Shown piece after piece: positions 16,584 through 24,204 of a stretch of 64,000 nt of DNA. Below the pieces are notes generated by a model, which saw only the letters and a list, made by a program, of their open reading frames with translations, made no database searches and was not told the origin of the DNA. Both the position numbers and the translations under genes were made by a program. The stretch is taken from positions 1-64,000 of the forward strand of contig CAAFWU010000007.1 of NCBI GenBank assembly GCA_900766825.1, given 5' to 3'. How positions within the stretch are numbered: the first letter of the stretch is position 1; each line of letters begins with the position of its first letter. The stretch comes from Bacteroidales bacterium (lineage in GTDB: Bacteria > Bacteroidota > Bacteroidia > Bacteroidales > Marinilabiliaceae).

Positions 16584-18104
16584 TTAGATGAGGTTAAGCA
16601 TCTTGACGGTTGCTTTTATGGCGGCCTCTGTTTGGTCGGCATCGAGACCACGGGTGCGGATCTCTTGACCATCGTTGTCCCAGACAATTACTGTTTCCAC
16701 AAGGGCATCGGTTTTGCCCCCTGGGGGGATGGAGACTTTGTAGTCCACGAGACGTGGGTGGTTTCGGCCCAAGCGGTCGTAGATTTTCCAGAGTGCCTTC
16801 ATAAAGGCATCGTACTGACCGTCGCCACGGCTGGTGTCTTCGTACTCCTGATCGTCGATGGAGAGACGGACTGTGGCCACAGGTTTGAGTCCTCGGGTGA
16901 GGTTGAGGCTATAGTTGACGATTTTGATGGCATCTGGTTTGCGGTCGGCTTGCGAAGGGATGGCACCTCGAAGAACGTCGGCCACGATGAATGGGAGGTC
17001 GTCGGTGGAGAGTGTCTCTTTTTTGTCGCCGAGTTCGATGACGCGTGCGGTGACCAACTTAATTTGCTCAGATGAGAGGTTGATGCCTAACTCCTGAAGA
17101 TTCTTGGCAATGTTTGCCTTTCCACTGAGTTTGCCCAAGGCATAGCGTCGAACACGTCCGAAGCGTTCGGGTAAGAGGGGGTTGCAATAGAGGTTGCCCT
17201 TGTTGTCGCCATCGGCATGCACACCAGCCGTTTGGGTAAAGACGGAGTCGCCCACCACGGGTTTGTTGTCGGGTATGCGGATGCCAGAGAAGTTCTCGAC
17301 CATGCGGCATACGTGGGTTAGGCGTTTCTCGTTGATGCCATTGGGTATGCGGAGCATGTCGTTGAGGACGGCCACTACACTGGCCAATGGAGCATTGCCA
17401 GCGCGCTCGCCCAAACCGTTGACGGTGGTGTGGACACCCAGAACGCCTCCGCGCACAGCGGCTGCCACGTTGGCCACGGCCAAATCGTAGTCGTTGTGGG
17501 CATGGAAGTCGAAGCGGATGTTGGGGTATCGGCTGGTCATCTGACGGCAGAAATCCTCGGTTTGGTTTGGAGCCAGCACACCGAGTGTGTCGGGGAGCAT
17601 AAAACGCTCGATGGGCTCGGTGTGGAGGTTATCTACCATGAAGAAGACGTAGTCAGGTGAGCTCATCATGCCGTTGCTCCAATCCTCGAGGTATAGATTG
17701 ACACGGAGACCCTGACGGACCGCCATGGCTACGTTGGCCTTAATGTCGGCCACATGCTCCTCGGGGCTCTTATGCAGCTGTTCGGTCACATGGCGCAGCG
17801 AGCCCTTGGCCAGCAAGTTGATGACTTTGCCGCCAGCCTTGGTAATCCAGTCGATAGAGGCACCGTTGTCCACAAAGCCGAGGATCTCGACCTTGCCGAG
17901 GTGTCCGTTTTTGCGGGCCCAGGTGCAGATGTCTGTGGCGGCCTCGTGTTCGCCAGCCGAGACGCGGGCTGAGGCTATCTCGATGCGGTCTACATGGGCC
18001 TCGTCGATGAGCATCTTGGCCATGGAGAGTTTCTCGCCGTGGCTAAAGGAGACGCCAGCAGTCTGCTCGCCGTCGCGCAGTGTTGTATCTAATATTTCTA
18101 ACAT
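16584..18104 (-). CDS. 2-isopropylmalate synthase / citramalate synthase family protein
   Basis: 506 residues from ATG 18104 (the upstream open extension is non-coding by composition). The TIM-barrel acyltransferase domain begins 'LDTTLRDGEQTAGVSF', with the metal-binding 'FDFHAHNDYDLAVANV' and 'NGLGERAGNAPL'. The C-terminal 140 or so residues form a LeuA-type allosteric/dimerisation domain. A canonical leuA is present at 25636-27144, so this is the second member. Homologues occur at the same place between leuD and leuB in Bacteroides. It may condense acetyl-CoA with pyruvate (citramalate synthase, feeding isoleucine synthesis) or be a second isopropylmalate synthase. Sequence alone does not settle the acceptor. 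A large stem-loop lies just upstream. Confidence 0.88.
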   Translation of the reverse strand: MLEILDTTLRDGEQTAGVSFSHGEKLSMAKMLIDEAHVDRIEIASARVSAGEHEAATDICTWARKNGHLGKVEILGFVDNGASIDWITKAGGKVINLLAKGSLRHVTEQLHKSPEEHVADIKANVAMAVRQGLRVNLYLEDWSNGMMSSPDYVFFMVDNLHTEPIERFMLPDTLGVLAPNQTEDFCRQMTSRYPNIRFDFHAHNDYDLAVANVAAAVRGGVLGVHTTVNGLGERAGNAPLASVVAVLNDMLRIPNGINEKRLTHVCRMVENFSGIRIPDNKPVVGDSVFTQTAGVHADGDNKGNLYCNPLLPERFGRVRRYALGKLSGKANIAKNLQELGINLSSEQIKLVTARVIELGDKKETLSTDDLPFIVADVLRGAIPSQADRKPDAIKIVNYSLNLTRGLKPVATVRLSIDDQEYEDTSRGDGQYDAFMKALWKIYDRLGRNHPRLVDYKVSIPPGGKTDALVETVIVWDNDGQEIRTRGLDADQTEAAIKATVKMLNLI

Positions 18105-18157
18105 TCTGTTTTGGAGGGTGTGAGGAGTGTGGGTTTGGCAATAGGGCGCCCACAGTG

Positions 18158-18234
18158 TTAAGTGACATAGAAAATCAAACTCATAACGTCCCAAGGAAAG
18201 AGCGAGGGGACATTATGAGTCTGTGGTCACTTAA
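18158..18234 (-). other. intercistronic stem-loop between leuD and leuA2
   Basis: Two nested inverted repeats: outer 9 bp (18158-18166 with 18226-18234) and inner 14 bp (18179-18192 with 18207-18220). The single imperfect position of the inner stem is a G-U pair only in the - strand RNA, which is the strand of the operon. No U-tract follows, so it is unlikely to be a simple terminator. An RNA processing or stability element, or an attenuator, fits better. Confidence 0.6.
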
Positions 18235-18262
18235 AACCAATGCGGAAATGGAGCATGTGCTC

Positions 18263-18859
18263 TTAGCAGTGAGCCTTCTCGTAGGCCTCGGTCTTCTCTT
18301 TGTTGGTGAGCAGATAGTCAATATCGTCGAGACCGTTCATGAGGCAGTGCTTCTTATAGCCGTTGATTTCAAAGTTCTCGCTCTTGCCAGTGGCCAGATT
18401 GGTAATGGTTTGGTTGGGCAGGTCGACACGAACCTTGGTTTTGGGGTCGGCCTTGATGGAAGCGAAGAGTTCGGCAAGGAACTGCTCTGACACAACAACG
18501 GGGAGAACGAAGTTGTTCAACTCATTGTTTTTGTGGATGTCGGCAAAGAAGCTGCTGACAACAACACGGAAGCCATAGCCCGCAATGGCCCAAGCAGCGT
18601 GCTCGCGGCTGGAACCCGAGCCGAAGTTTTTGCCTGCTACCAAGATCTCGCCACCATAGGTGGGGTCGTTGAGCACGAAATCGGCCTTAGGAGTGCCGTC
18701 GGCATTGTAGCGCCAGTCGCGGAAGAGGTTGTCGCCAAAGAACTTCTCTTCGCGTGTTGTGGCTTTGAGGAAGCGAGCGGGGATGATTTGGTCGGTATCG
18801 ACATTCTCAATTGGCAAGGGCACACAAGTGCTCTCAATTATGTTGAATTTCTGCTTCAT
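18263..18859 (-). CDS. leuD: 3-isopropylmalate dehydratase small subunit
   Basis: 198 residues from ATG 18859; an upstream TTG would add three residues only. It forms the swivelling domain of isopropylmalate isomerase and works with LeuC to convert 2- to 3-isopropylmalate. Motifs are 'NVDTDQIIPARFLK' near the N-terminus and 'GKNFGSGSSREHAAWAI' in the substrate loop. Unusually, its partner leuC lies 5.3 kb away, with unrelated genes and two terminators between them. Upstream, CAAAAGTA (18916-18923) reads TACTTTTG on the - strand and could be the -7 box. Confidence 0.96.
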   Translation of the reverse strand: MKQKFNIIESTCVPLPIENVDTDQIIPARFLKATTREEKFFGDNLFRDWRYNADGTPKADFVLNDPTYGGEILVAGKNFGSGSSREHAAWAIAGYGFRVVVSSFFADIHKNNELNNFVLPVVVSEQFLAELFASIKADPKTKVRVDLPNQTITNLATGKSENFEINGYKKHCLMNGLDDIDYLLTNKEKTEAYEKAHC

Positions 18860-19103
18860 AATCGGCAAAAGGTTATGTGTTTACAAATTACAAAAAAACT
18901 TCGCTTGAGTATGCACAAAAGTATATCAATGAGTGCAAAGCCTGCAGAGCGGTGGCAAATTTACTAAATAAGGCTCAAAGTTGATAACTTAGTGAGGCTG
19001 TTAAACTTCGGTTGGGAATGATAAAAGTGATGTTTTTATTGAAATTTTGCCATTTTAAAGGAGAGTAAGAAGGACTTCAATTGCACTAAAGGAGTATTTG
19101 ACG
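18860..19103. other. intergenic region upstream of leuD
   Basis: AT-rich, no gene. It contains the possible leuD -7 box (18923-18916 on the - strand). The spacing to the nearest TTTG (18939-18936 on the - strand) is only 12 bases, so the promoter assignment is tentative. Confidence 0.4.
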
Positions 19104-19149
19104 AAAAAAAACCGCAGCTTCCTATTACATTTGAGAACGGAAACTGCGG
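19104..19149 (-). terminator. terminator of Rpn copy 2
   Basis: The stem is 19112-19122 with 19139-19149 (10 of 11 pairs) with a 16-base loop, followed on the - strand by an eight-base T-run. It lies 31 bases past the Rpn stop codon. Confidence 0.85.
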
Positions 19150-19179
19150 AATAAAAACTATATGCTTAAAAATAAAGAC

Positions 19180-20175
19180 CTACGTCCTTAACTTCTTAAC
19201 TTCTTCAACCGTGATGGAGAGCGCTTTAGCAATTGCTTCGTTATTCAAACCATTGTCAATTAGACTTATGACAATGTGTTTTAGTTGTTTCAAATATTCT
19301 TCGCGAGCCTGCCGTAATCCCTCCTCAATTCCCTCTTCACGTCCTATTTCCTTTCCTTTTTGCAGACCTTCTTTCATACCCTTCTCACGACCTTTTTCTT
19401 CTCCTTGACGTTCACCCTCTCTAAAACTTGTATCGATCACACTTTCAGCATAGGCATTGTTATCGAGCATCCTAAGGTATGTTTTTTTGTCATCGGGCGA
19501 GAGCATATCATACTTAAGTGTCTCACGCGCCTCTATCAAACCAGGTGTTTTCGTATCTTGACGTATCTCACCATTTTTCAAGAAGAACATCCACTCCTCA
19601 ATAGGAGTTTTTGCAACTGAGTTAAAGTCATTGACTCTTAATATGTAGTACTCTGGGAAAATTGCCCCAGCATCCTCCATACCAACATCTTCGACACGCT
19701 GTTTCCCAAAAATGCTTTCTGTCTGATTCTTAGTTAGTTTCAATATATCATTGGGATTATGCAGACCACGGAATGTGGTTCTCCCGTGATAGACATAATC
19801 TTCGCCTTGTCCCATATCGAAGTAAACGATATTGATAGAGAAGACTTTACGTACTTTGTCGTACTTTTCACCTCGTTTTATATATTCAGTAATGGCCTTT
19901 GAAGTGCCATAAAGGATACGATGGAAATAATATAGCTCACGCGTATTCTGAATCTCCACAATAATTAATTCTCCATCCTCGCTTTCTGCCATTAAATCGA
20001 CCCGATTGAACTTATCATCCTCAGTTTGCTGGTTTCCCTCGCTCTCCAAAATACTTGAAATTGTATATTTCTGTCCAAGCAAAACAGTAATCAAACCCTC
20101 CAAAACTGCATGGTTTGCTTTATCTCTGAGCATTCTCTTCATTGCCCAATCGAAACGAACATACTGTGGATCCAT
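19180..20175 (-). CDS. Rpn family PD-(D/E)XK nuclease / putative transposase (copy 2)
   Basis: 331 residues, a close paralogue of the protein at 4-966 along its whole length, with the same Asp60 and Glu74-x-Gln76 active-site pattern. The C-terminal region is again a charged repeat tract (E-G, K-G and R-E rich) but here without an obvious DNA repeat, followed by a helical end 'NGLNNEAIAKALSITVEEV'. It has its own promoter and its own terminator, so it is a self-contained insertion in the otherwise biosynthetic region between leuD and hisA. Lower GC than its neighbours suggests acquisition. I found no target-site duplication. Confidence 0.87.
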   Translation of the reverse strand: MDPQYVRFDWAMKRMLRDKANHAVLEGLITVLLGQKYTISSILESEGNQQTEDDKFNRVDLMAESEDGELIIVEIQNTRELYYFHRILYGTSKAITEYIKRGEKYDKVRKVFSINIVYFDMGQGEDYVYHGRTTFRGLHNPNDILKLTKNQTESIFGKQRVEDVGMEDAGAIFPEYYILRVNDFNSVAKTPIEEWMFFLKNGEIRQDTKTPGLIEARETLKYDMLSPDDKKTYLRMLDNNAYAESVIDTSFREGERQGEEKGREKGMKEGLQKGKEIGREEGIEEGLRQAREEYLKQLKHIVISLIDNGLNNEAIAKALSITVEEVKKLRT

Positions 20176-20201
20176 TGCTAAGTATATTAGAGTTATTCAC
20201 T

Positions 20202-20209
20202 CAAAGATA
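20202..20209 (-). promoter_or_regulatory. -7 box of Rpn copy 2 promoter
   Basis: TATCTTTG on the - strand is a perfect match to the Bacteroidetes -7 consensus TAnnTTTG and lies 27 bases before the start codon. The -33 region is AT-rich without an exact TTTG. Confidence 0.55.
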
Positions 20210-20433
20210 GGAATTTGTGAATAAAAATGGCGATGCTTATTAACAAAACAATAAAAGCACACGCAACAAAATCTGTCTTCATCAACATCTTTGAAAAAAA
20301 AGTGCCTCATAAGGCAAAAAAATATCTTTTTGCCTACGTGTTTTGCAGTCGTGAGTTGTCTTATGAATGTAGGGCTCAAGAAAAGAGCCTTGCCAACCAT
20401 CCCAAACTGAAACCCTAAAACAAGCTACCAGTC

Positions 20434-21102
20434 ATGAAAGCAATGTCATTCGACCAGATGAGAGCCGACCACGAGTCGCTCATCGCCCTGCCCTGCATGT
20501 CCGTCATGCAAGGTTTGTCAACCGACAAAAGCTTTAGGGAGCATTTCTATCTTACAGGATACGAAGGTTTGTGCTTGGCCATGAACCACCGCGAGATAAC
20601 CCGAGCCATCATATCGTCCGCCGTTCCCATGGACGGCGAGCTTCTTGTCATTGGAGCAGACAGCGCTTGCATGCTTTGGCACAGCGTATGCACCGAGCTT
20701 CGCATCCGCGTTTCGGCTCTTAACATTGCCGATGCCGACCTGCTTCAAGCTGCCGAGACCATTATGAAGGTGAACAAACATATTTCCCACATTCTCTGCT
20801 CGGCAGAGTGCAGCCCCGAAGTGGTGGGTGCCATCTGTAAGCTTGCTCACAAGAACCGCGCCGCTGTGATTGTAGACAACGAGGGTGAGCAAATGGATAT
20901 GACTCAGATAGAGAAACTTGGTGTCGACTTCACCATTGGCACATCGGAGTTCGAGGGTTATGAGCCCATAAGTATTGTGGTTGCACGCCGCGCACGCCTA
21001 GTCATGACCGAAGGCAACGCACGCCGCGCCGAGCACGACATCTACGCCATGTGGCAAGAGAGCCTTGTTGGGCGCACTTCAATGCTCGCCCCCATGGCAT
21101 AG
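20434..21102 (+). CDS. class V aminotransferase-fold protein lacking the PLP lysine
   Basis: 222 residues. The middle resembles fold-type I, class V aminotransferases of the 2-aminoethylphosphonate or alanine-glyoxylate type: 'DGELLVIGADSACM' matches the 'gDkVLvi..g.yg' strand, 'AAVIVDNEGEQ' (Asp148) the pyridine-nitrogen aspartate, and 'GVDFTIGTSEFEG' (164-175) the segment that normally ends S-x-K with the PLP lysine. Here no lysine occupies that place, and the protein is about 60% of normal length, missing the C-terminal small domain. It therefore looks like a non-catalytic homologue; the match is from pattern recognition and moderate. The gene stands alone, with a strong terminator after it. 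An AT-rich upstream region holds an inverted repeat (20312-20320 with 20327-20335). Confidence 0.55.
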   Translation: MKAMSFDQMRADHESLIALPCMSVMQGLSTDKSFREHFYLTGYEGLCLAMNHREITRAIISSAVPMDGELLVIGADSACMLWHSVCTELRIRVSALNIADADLLQAAETIMKVNKHISHILCSAECSPEVVGAICKLAHKNRAAVIVDNEGEQMDMTQIEKLGVDFTIGTSEFEGYEPISIVVARRARLVMTEGNARRAEHDIYAMWQESLVGRTSMLAPMA

Positions 21103-21219
21103 GAACAAGGGCAATGGATTTTGAGAAGATAAAAACTCTTCACGTAATAGGTTAGCAAACACATCGAAGAGAAAGCTGATTACTTATCACTACCTCTTCT
21201 AAATTTTATACCAATAATT

Positions 21220-21262
21220 CCGCACAAGTGGTTGAACGTCAACGCACTTGTGCGGTTTTTTT
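21220..21262 (+). terminator. strong intrinsic terminator
   Basis: An 11-bp perfect stem (21220-21230 with 21245-21255) is extended inward by gttga/tcaac around a 3-base loop and followed by seven T. It closes the + strand gene at 20434-21102, whose stop codon is 118 bases upstream. Confidence 0.92.
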
Positions 21263-21381
21263 AACTCGAGTCATAGAGGTTCCAAATAGTGGACTCAAAT
21301 GGTGGAAATCAAATGAGTTTTAAGAACAGAGAGGTAAGGTAGATTTAGAATAAACACGTTATGGGAGCTAAGCAAAGTGAG

Positions 21382-21389
21382 TATATTTG
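21382..21389 (+). promoter_or_regulatory. -7 box of the sulfatase-maturase gene
   Basis: TATATTTG is a perfect TAnnTTTG box 22 bases before the start codon. The -33 region (around 21359) carries only GTTA. Confidence 0.5.
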
Positions 21390-21411
21390 CCACAAAATAT
21401 CCTAAATCAAG

Positions 21412-22671
21412 ATGCCACAAAACGCCACAGAGGTCCATAATACCTACTCCCCCTTTGCTCACCCCGTCTATGTGATGGCCAAACCTGTAGGTTCGGCTTG
21501 CAACATGCGGTGCACCTACTGTTACTATCTTGAGAAAGCTCAAGAACTTAAAAGCGAGGTCAAAGAGAGTGTGATGAGTCTGGAGACCTTGGAACACTAC
21601 ATCCGCCAATACCTTGAATGCCAGACCACGGAGTGCGTTCTCTTCACATGGCATGGCGGCGAGCCCTTGCTCCGAGGGATAGAATTCTACCAAAGGGTTG
21701 TGGAGTTGGAGCAGAAGTGGGCTCGTGGCCGAAGAGTGGACAACTGCATTCAGACCAACGGCACTCTGCTCACGCCCGAATGGGCACGGTTCTTTGCCCA
21801 ACACGAGTGGCTGGTGGGTGTCTCGGTGGATGGCGACGAGGAGCAACACGATGCTTTACGTCATATGAGTGCCAACCCCACCTCTGGCTCCCACACCCTG
21901 ATAATGAGGGGCATAGATATGCTTAACCAAGCTGGGGTTATGTGGAACGCCATGGCCACGGTGAACGCCCTCAATGCCCAAGAGCCCGAGCGTTTCTACA
22001 ACTTCTTTGTGTCCCACGGCTGCCAATATATTCAGTTCACCCCTGTGGTGGAACGGAGGGTGCTGAGCGGACCTCGCAAGGGTTTGCTGGCAATGCCTAA
22101 CGACGATGAGAGAAATGCCGAGCTGACGCCATGGTCGGTGACGCCCGATGTCTGGGGGCAGTTTCTTTGTCGACTCTTCGACCAGTGGGTGAGGCGCGAC
22201 GTGGGACGAATCTTTGTACAAACTTTCGATGCCACACTTGCCAACTGGGTGGGCGAGGAGCCTGGTGTATGCAGCCTCTCGGCCAAGTGTGGACACTCGG
22301 TGGCCATGGAGGCCGATGGGTCGGTATTCAGCTGCGACCATTTTGTTTTTCCAGAGCATAGGCTTGGCAACATACATCAGCGGAGCATGACCGAGATGTT
22401 TTATGGTCCTGAGCAACAAGCTTTTGCCAGTCGTAAGATGGGAGAGTTGACGACAAAGTGCCGCGAGTGCCGATGGCTCTTTGCTTGCCATGGAGAGTGT
22501 CCCAAGAATAGGTTCGTTACAATAAAAAAAGAGGAGCCCAAGCAAAACTATCTTTGCTCGGGCTACTCGCAATTCTTTGCACACAGTGCACGCGCCATGG
22601 CTCGCATGGCCGAAAAGATTAGCATGGGTCTGCCACCAGCCGACATTGTTTATGAACCAGAGTGGTGGTAG
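21412..22671 (+). CDS. anaerobic sulfatase-maturating radical SAM enzyme
   Basis: 419 residues. It belongs to the anSME group, which oxidises an active-site Cys or Ser of sulfatases to formylglycine without oxygen. The radical SAM cluster motif is 'CNMRCTYC' (Cys30, Cys34, Cys37), preceded by 'VMAKPVGSA'. 'TWHGGEPLL' and 'IQTNGTLL' follow as expected. The C-terminal SPASM-type region has 'CGHSVAMEADGSVFSCDHFV' and a final cluster 'CRECRWLFACHGECPKNR', binding two auxiliary 4Fe-4S clusters. No sulfatase gene is in the window; in gut Bacteroides the single maturase also serves unlinked sulfatases for host glycan use. It is convergent with hisA. Confidence 0.92.
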   Translation: MPQNATEVHNTYSPFAHPVYVMAKPVGSACNMRCTYCYYLEKAQELKSEVKESVMSLETLEHYIRQYLECQTTECVLFTWHGGEPLLRGIEFYQRVVELEQKWARGRRVDNCIQTNGTLLTPEWARFFAQHEWLVGVSVDGDEEQHDALRHMSANPTSGSHTLIMRGIDMLNQAGVMWNAMATVNALNAQEPERFYNFFVSHGCQYIQFTPVVERRVLSGPRKGLLAMPNDDERNAELTPWSVTPDVWGQFLCRLFDQWVRRDVGRIFVQTFDATLANWVGEEPGVCSLSAKCGHSVAMEADGSVFSCDHFVFPEHRLGNIHQRSMTEMFYGPEQQAFASRKMGELTTKCRECRWLFACHGECPKNRFVTIKKEEPKQNYLCSGYSQFFAHSARAMARMAEKISMGLPPADIVYEPEWW

Positions 22672-22699
22672 GGTAGGGTGGGGGACTTAATGTTCTCTC

Positions 22700-23419
22700 C
22701 TATTCTACAAAACGGAGTACATCCTCTTTGGCAATGCGCTTTTCGTAGATGGCTTTGCCCACAATAACGGCGGGAACGCCCGCTTCGGCTAAGGCATCGA
22801 GGTCGGCTGCTGAACCAACGCCACCGCTGGCTATGACGTAGAGACCTTCTACTTCGCTCATCATTTTTTTATAAAGGTCGACGGCAGGACCTGCCAACAT
22901 GCCGTCGCGGCTTATGTCGGTGCAAATGACTTTGTTGAGGCCTTTGGCACAATAGTCTTGCACAAAGGGGATGAGGTCGAGGTGCGAGGTCTCGGTCCAG
23001 CCCGTTACGGCAATCTTCTCGTCTTTGACGTCAGCACCGAGTATTATTTTGTCGGGTCCGTATTTGGTAATCCAACTGCCGAATTCGGTGGGGCTCTTCA
23101 CGGCAATGCTGCCACCTGTGACCATGGCGGCACCGCTCTCGAAGGCTATGTGGAGATCCTCGGTGGTCTTGAGTCCACCGCCGAAGTCCACAATTAGTGA
23201 GCCGAGGGAACAGATGGCTTCGAGGGTACGGTGGTTGATGATGTGACCAGCTTTGGCACCGTCGAGGTCGACAACATGAAGGCGGCGGACACCCCAGTCG
23301 GCAAAGGCTTTTGCCACTTCGCGAGGGTCTTCGTTGTAGACCTTCTTGGTGTCGTAGTCGCCCTTGCTGAGGCGCACACACTTGCCGTCGATGATGTCAA
23401 TGGCGGGAACAATTTCCAT
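22700..23419 (-). CDS. hisA: HisA, ProFAR isomerase
   Basis: 239 residues. It catalyses the Amadori rearrangement of ProFAR to PRFAR in histidine synthesis. The (beta-alpha)8 barrel begins 'EIVPAIDIIDGKCVRL' with the catalytic Asp8. The second half has the paired aspartate in 'ICTDISRDGMLAGP' and the phosphate-binding 'IASGGVGSAADL' and 'VIVGKAIYE'. It starts 5 bases after hisH. The usual next gene, hisF, is absent: a convergent maturase gene follows at once. Confidence 0.96.
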   Translation of the reverse strand: MEIVPAIDIIDGKCVRLSKGDYDTKKVYNEDPREVAKAFADWGVRRLHVVDLDGAKAGHIINHRTLEAICSLGSLIVDFGGGLKTTEDLHIAFESGAAMVTGGSIAVKSPTEFGSWITKYGPDKIILGADVKDEKIAVTGWTETSHLDLIPFVQDYCAKGLNKVICTDISRDGMLAGPAVDLYKKMMSEVEGLYVIASGGVGSAADLDALAEAGVPAVIVGKAIYEKRIAKEDVLRFVE

Positions 23420-23424
23420 AACGT

Positions 23425-24024
23425 TTAGAGAGAAAGGAAGTTAGACAGAATTTTCTCGCCCACCTCGCCACTCTTCTCGGGGTGGAATTGCGTTGCATAA
23501 AAGTTGTCTTTATGCAGAGCGTTGCTATACTCCACGGTGTGGGTGGTGGTGGCAATGGTGTAGGGGCAGACGGGAACGTAGTAGCTGTGGATGCAGTAGA
23601 CGTAGGCACCCTCCAGTTCGGGTGAAAAGAGTGGTTGCTTTACGTTGTGTAGGCTATTCCAACCCATCTGTGGCACCTTGAGGTTGAGGTCGTTAGGTTC
23701 GGGAATGGGGAAGCGAAGCACGGGAACGTCGAAAACGCCCAAGCAATCTACGTTGCCCTCCTCGGAGTGGTTGCAGAGGAGCTGCATTCCCACACAGATG
23801 CCCAACACGGGCTGGCGGAGCGAGCAGATGACCTTATCGAGACCCGTCTGACGGAGGTGAGCCATGGTGGTTGAGGCCTCGCCCTGCCCAGGGAAGATAA
23901 CTTTGTCGGCCTTGCGCAACTCATCGGCATCGTCGGTCAAGATGGCCTGAACACCAAGTCGGCTCATGGCGTTGAGCACCGAGCGGATGTTGCCCGCATT
24001 ATATTTCACAACAGCAATGCTCAT
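23425..24024 (-). CDS. hisH: HisH, glutaminase subunit of imidazole glycerol phosphate synthase
   Basis: 199 residues. It is a class I glutamine amidotransferase that supplies ammonia to HisF. The catalytic triad is visible: Cys77 in 'GICVGMQLLC', and His181 and Glu183 in 'QFHPEKSG'. 'GNIRSVLNAM' near the N-terminus and 'MGWNSL' are typical. It is the first gene of a two-gene hisH-hisA unit, separated from leuC upstream by a terminator, so it is not part of the leu transcript. Confidence 0.96.
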   Translation of the reverse strand: MSIAVVKYNAGNIRSVLNAMSRLGVQAILTDDADELRKADKVIFPGQGEASTTMAHLRQTGLDKVICSLRQPVLGICVGMQLLCNHSEEGNVDCLGVFDVPVLRFPIPEPNDLNLKVPQMGWNSLHNVKQPLFSPELEGAYVYCIHSYYVPVCPYTIATTTHTVEYSNALHKDNFYATQFHPEKSGEVGEKILSNFLSL

Positions 24025-24061
24025 TGACTATGAGAATAAAGAGCTGAAAAACAAAGAATTG

Positions 24062-24127
24062 AAAAAAGAGAGCCGCAAGGTCTGGGCATAGCCAAAATTG
24101 TGTTTTGGATGCGAGAACCTTGCGGCT
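24062..24127 (-). terminator. terminator of the ilv-leuA-leuC operon
   Basis: A perfect 11-bp stem (24071-24081 with 24117-24127) with a 35-base loop is followed on the - strand by ctctctttttt. It lies 78 bases past the leuC stop codon and before hisH. Confidence 0.8.
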
Positions 24128-24204
24128 ATATCTGTTTTGGTCATTGGCCTAATGTGTCCCCAAAAGCGATGGGGCATCTATTGAACCTCTGGAGCCAAAG
24201 TGTG

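Noticed and set aside
18863..18868. TTG start for leuD three codons upstream
   Set aside because: The ATG at 18859 gives the usual LeuD N-terminus 'MKQKFNIIE'; the extension adds nothing.
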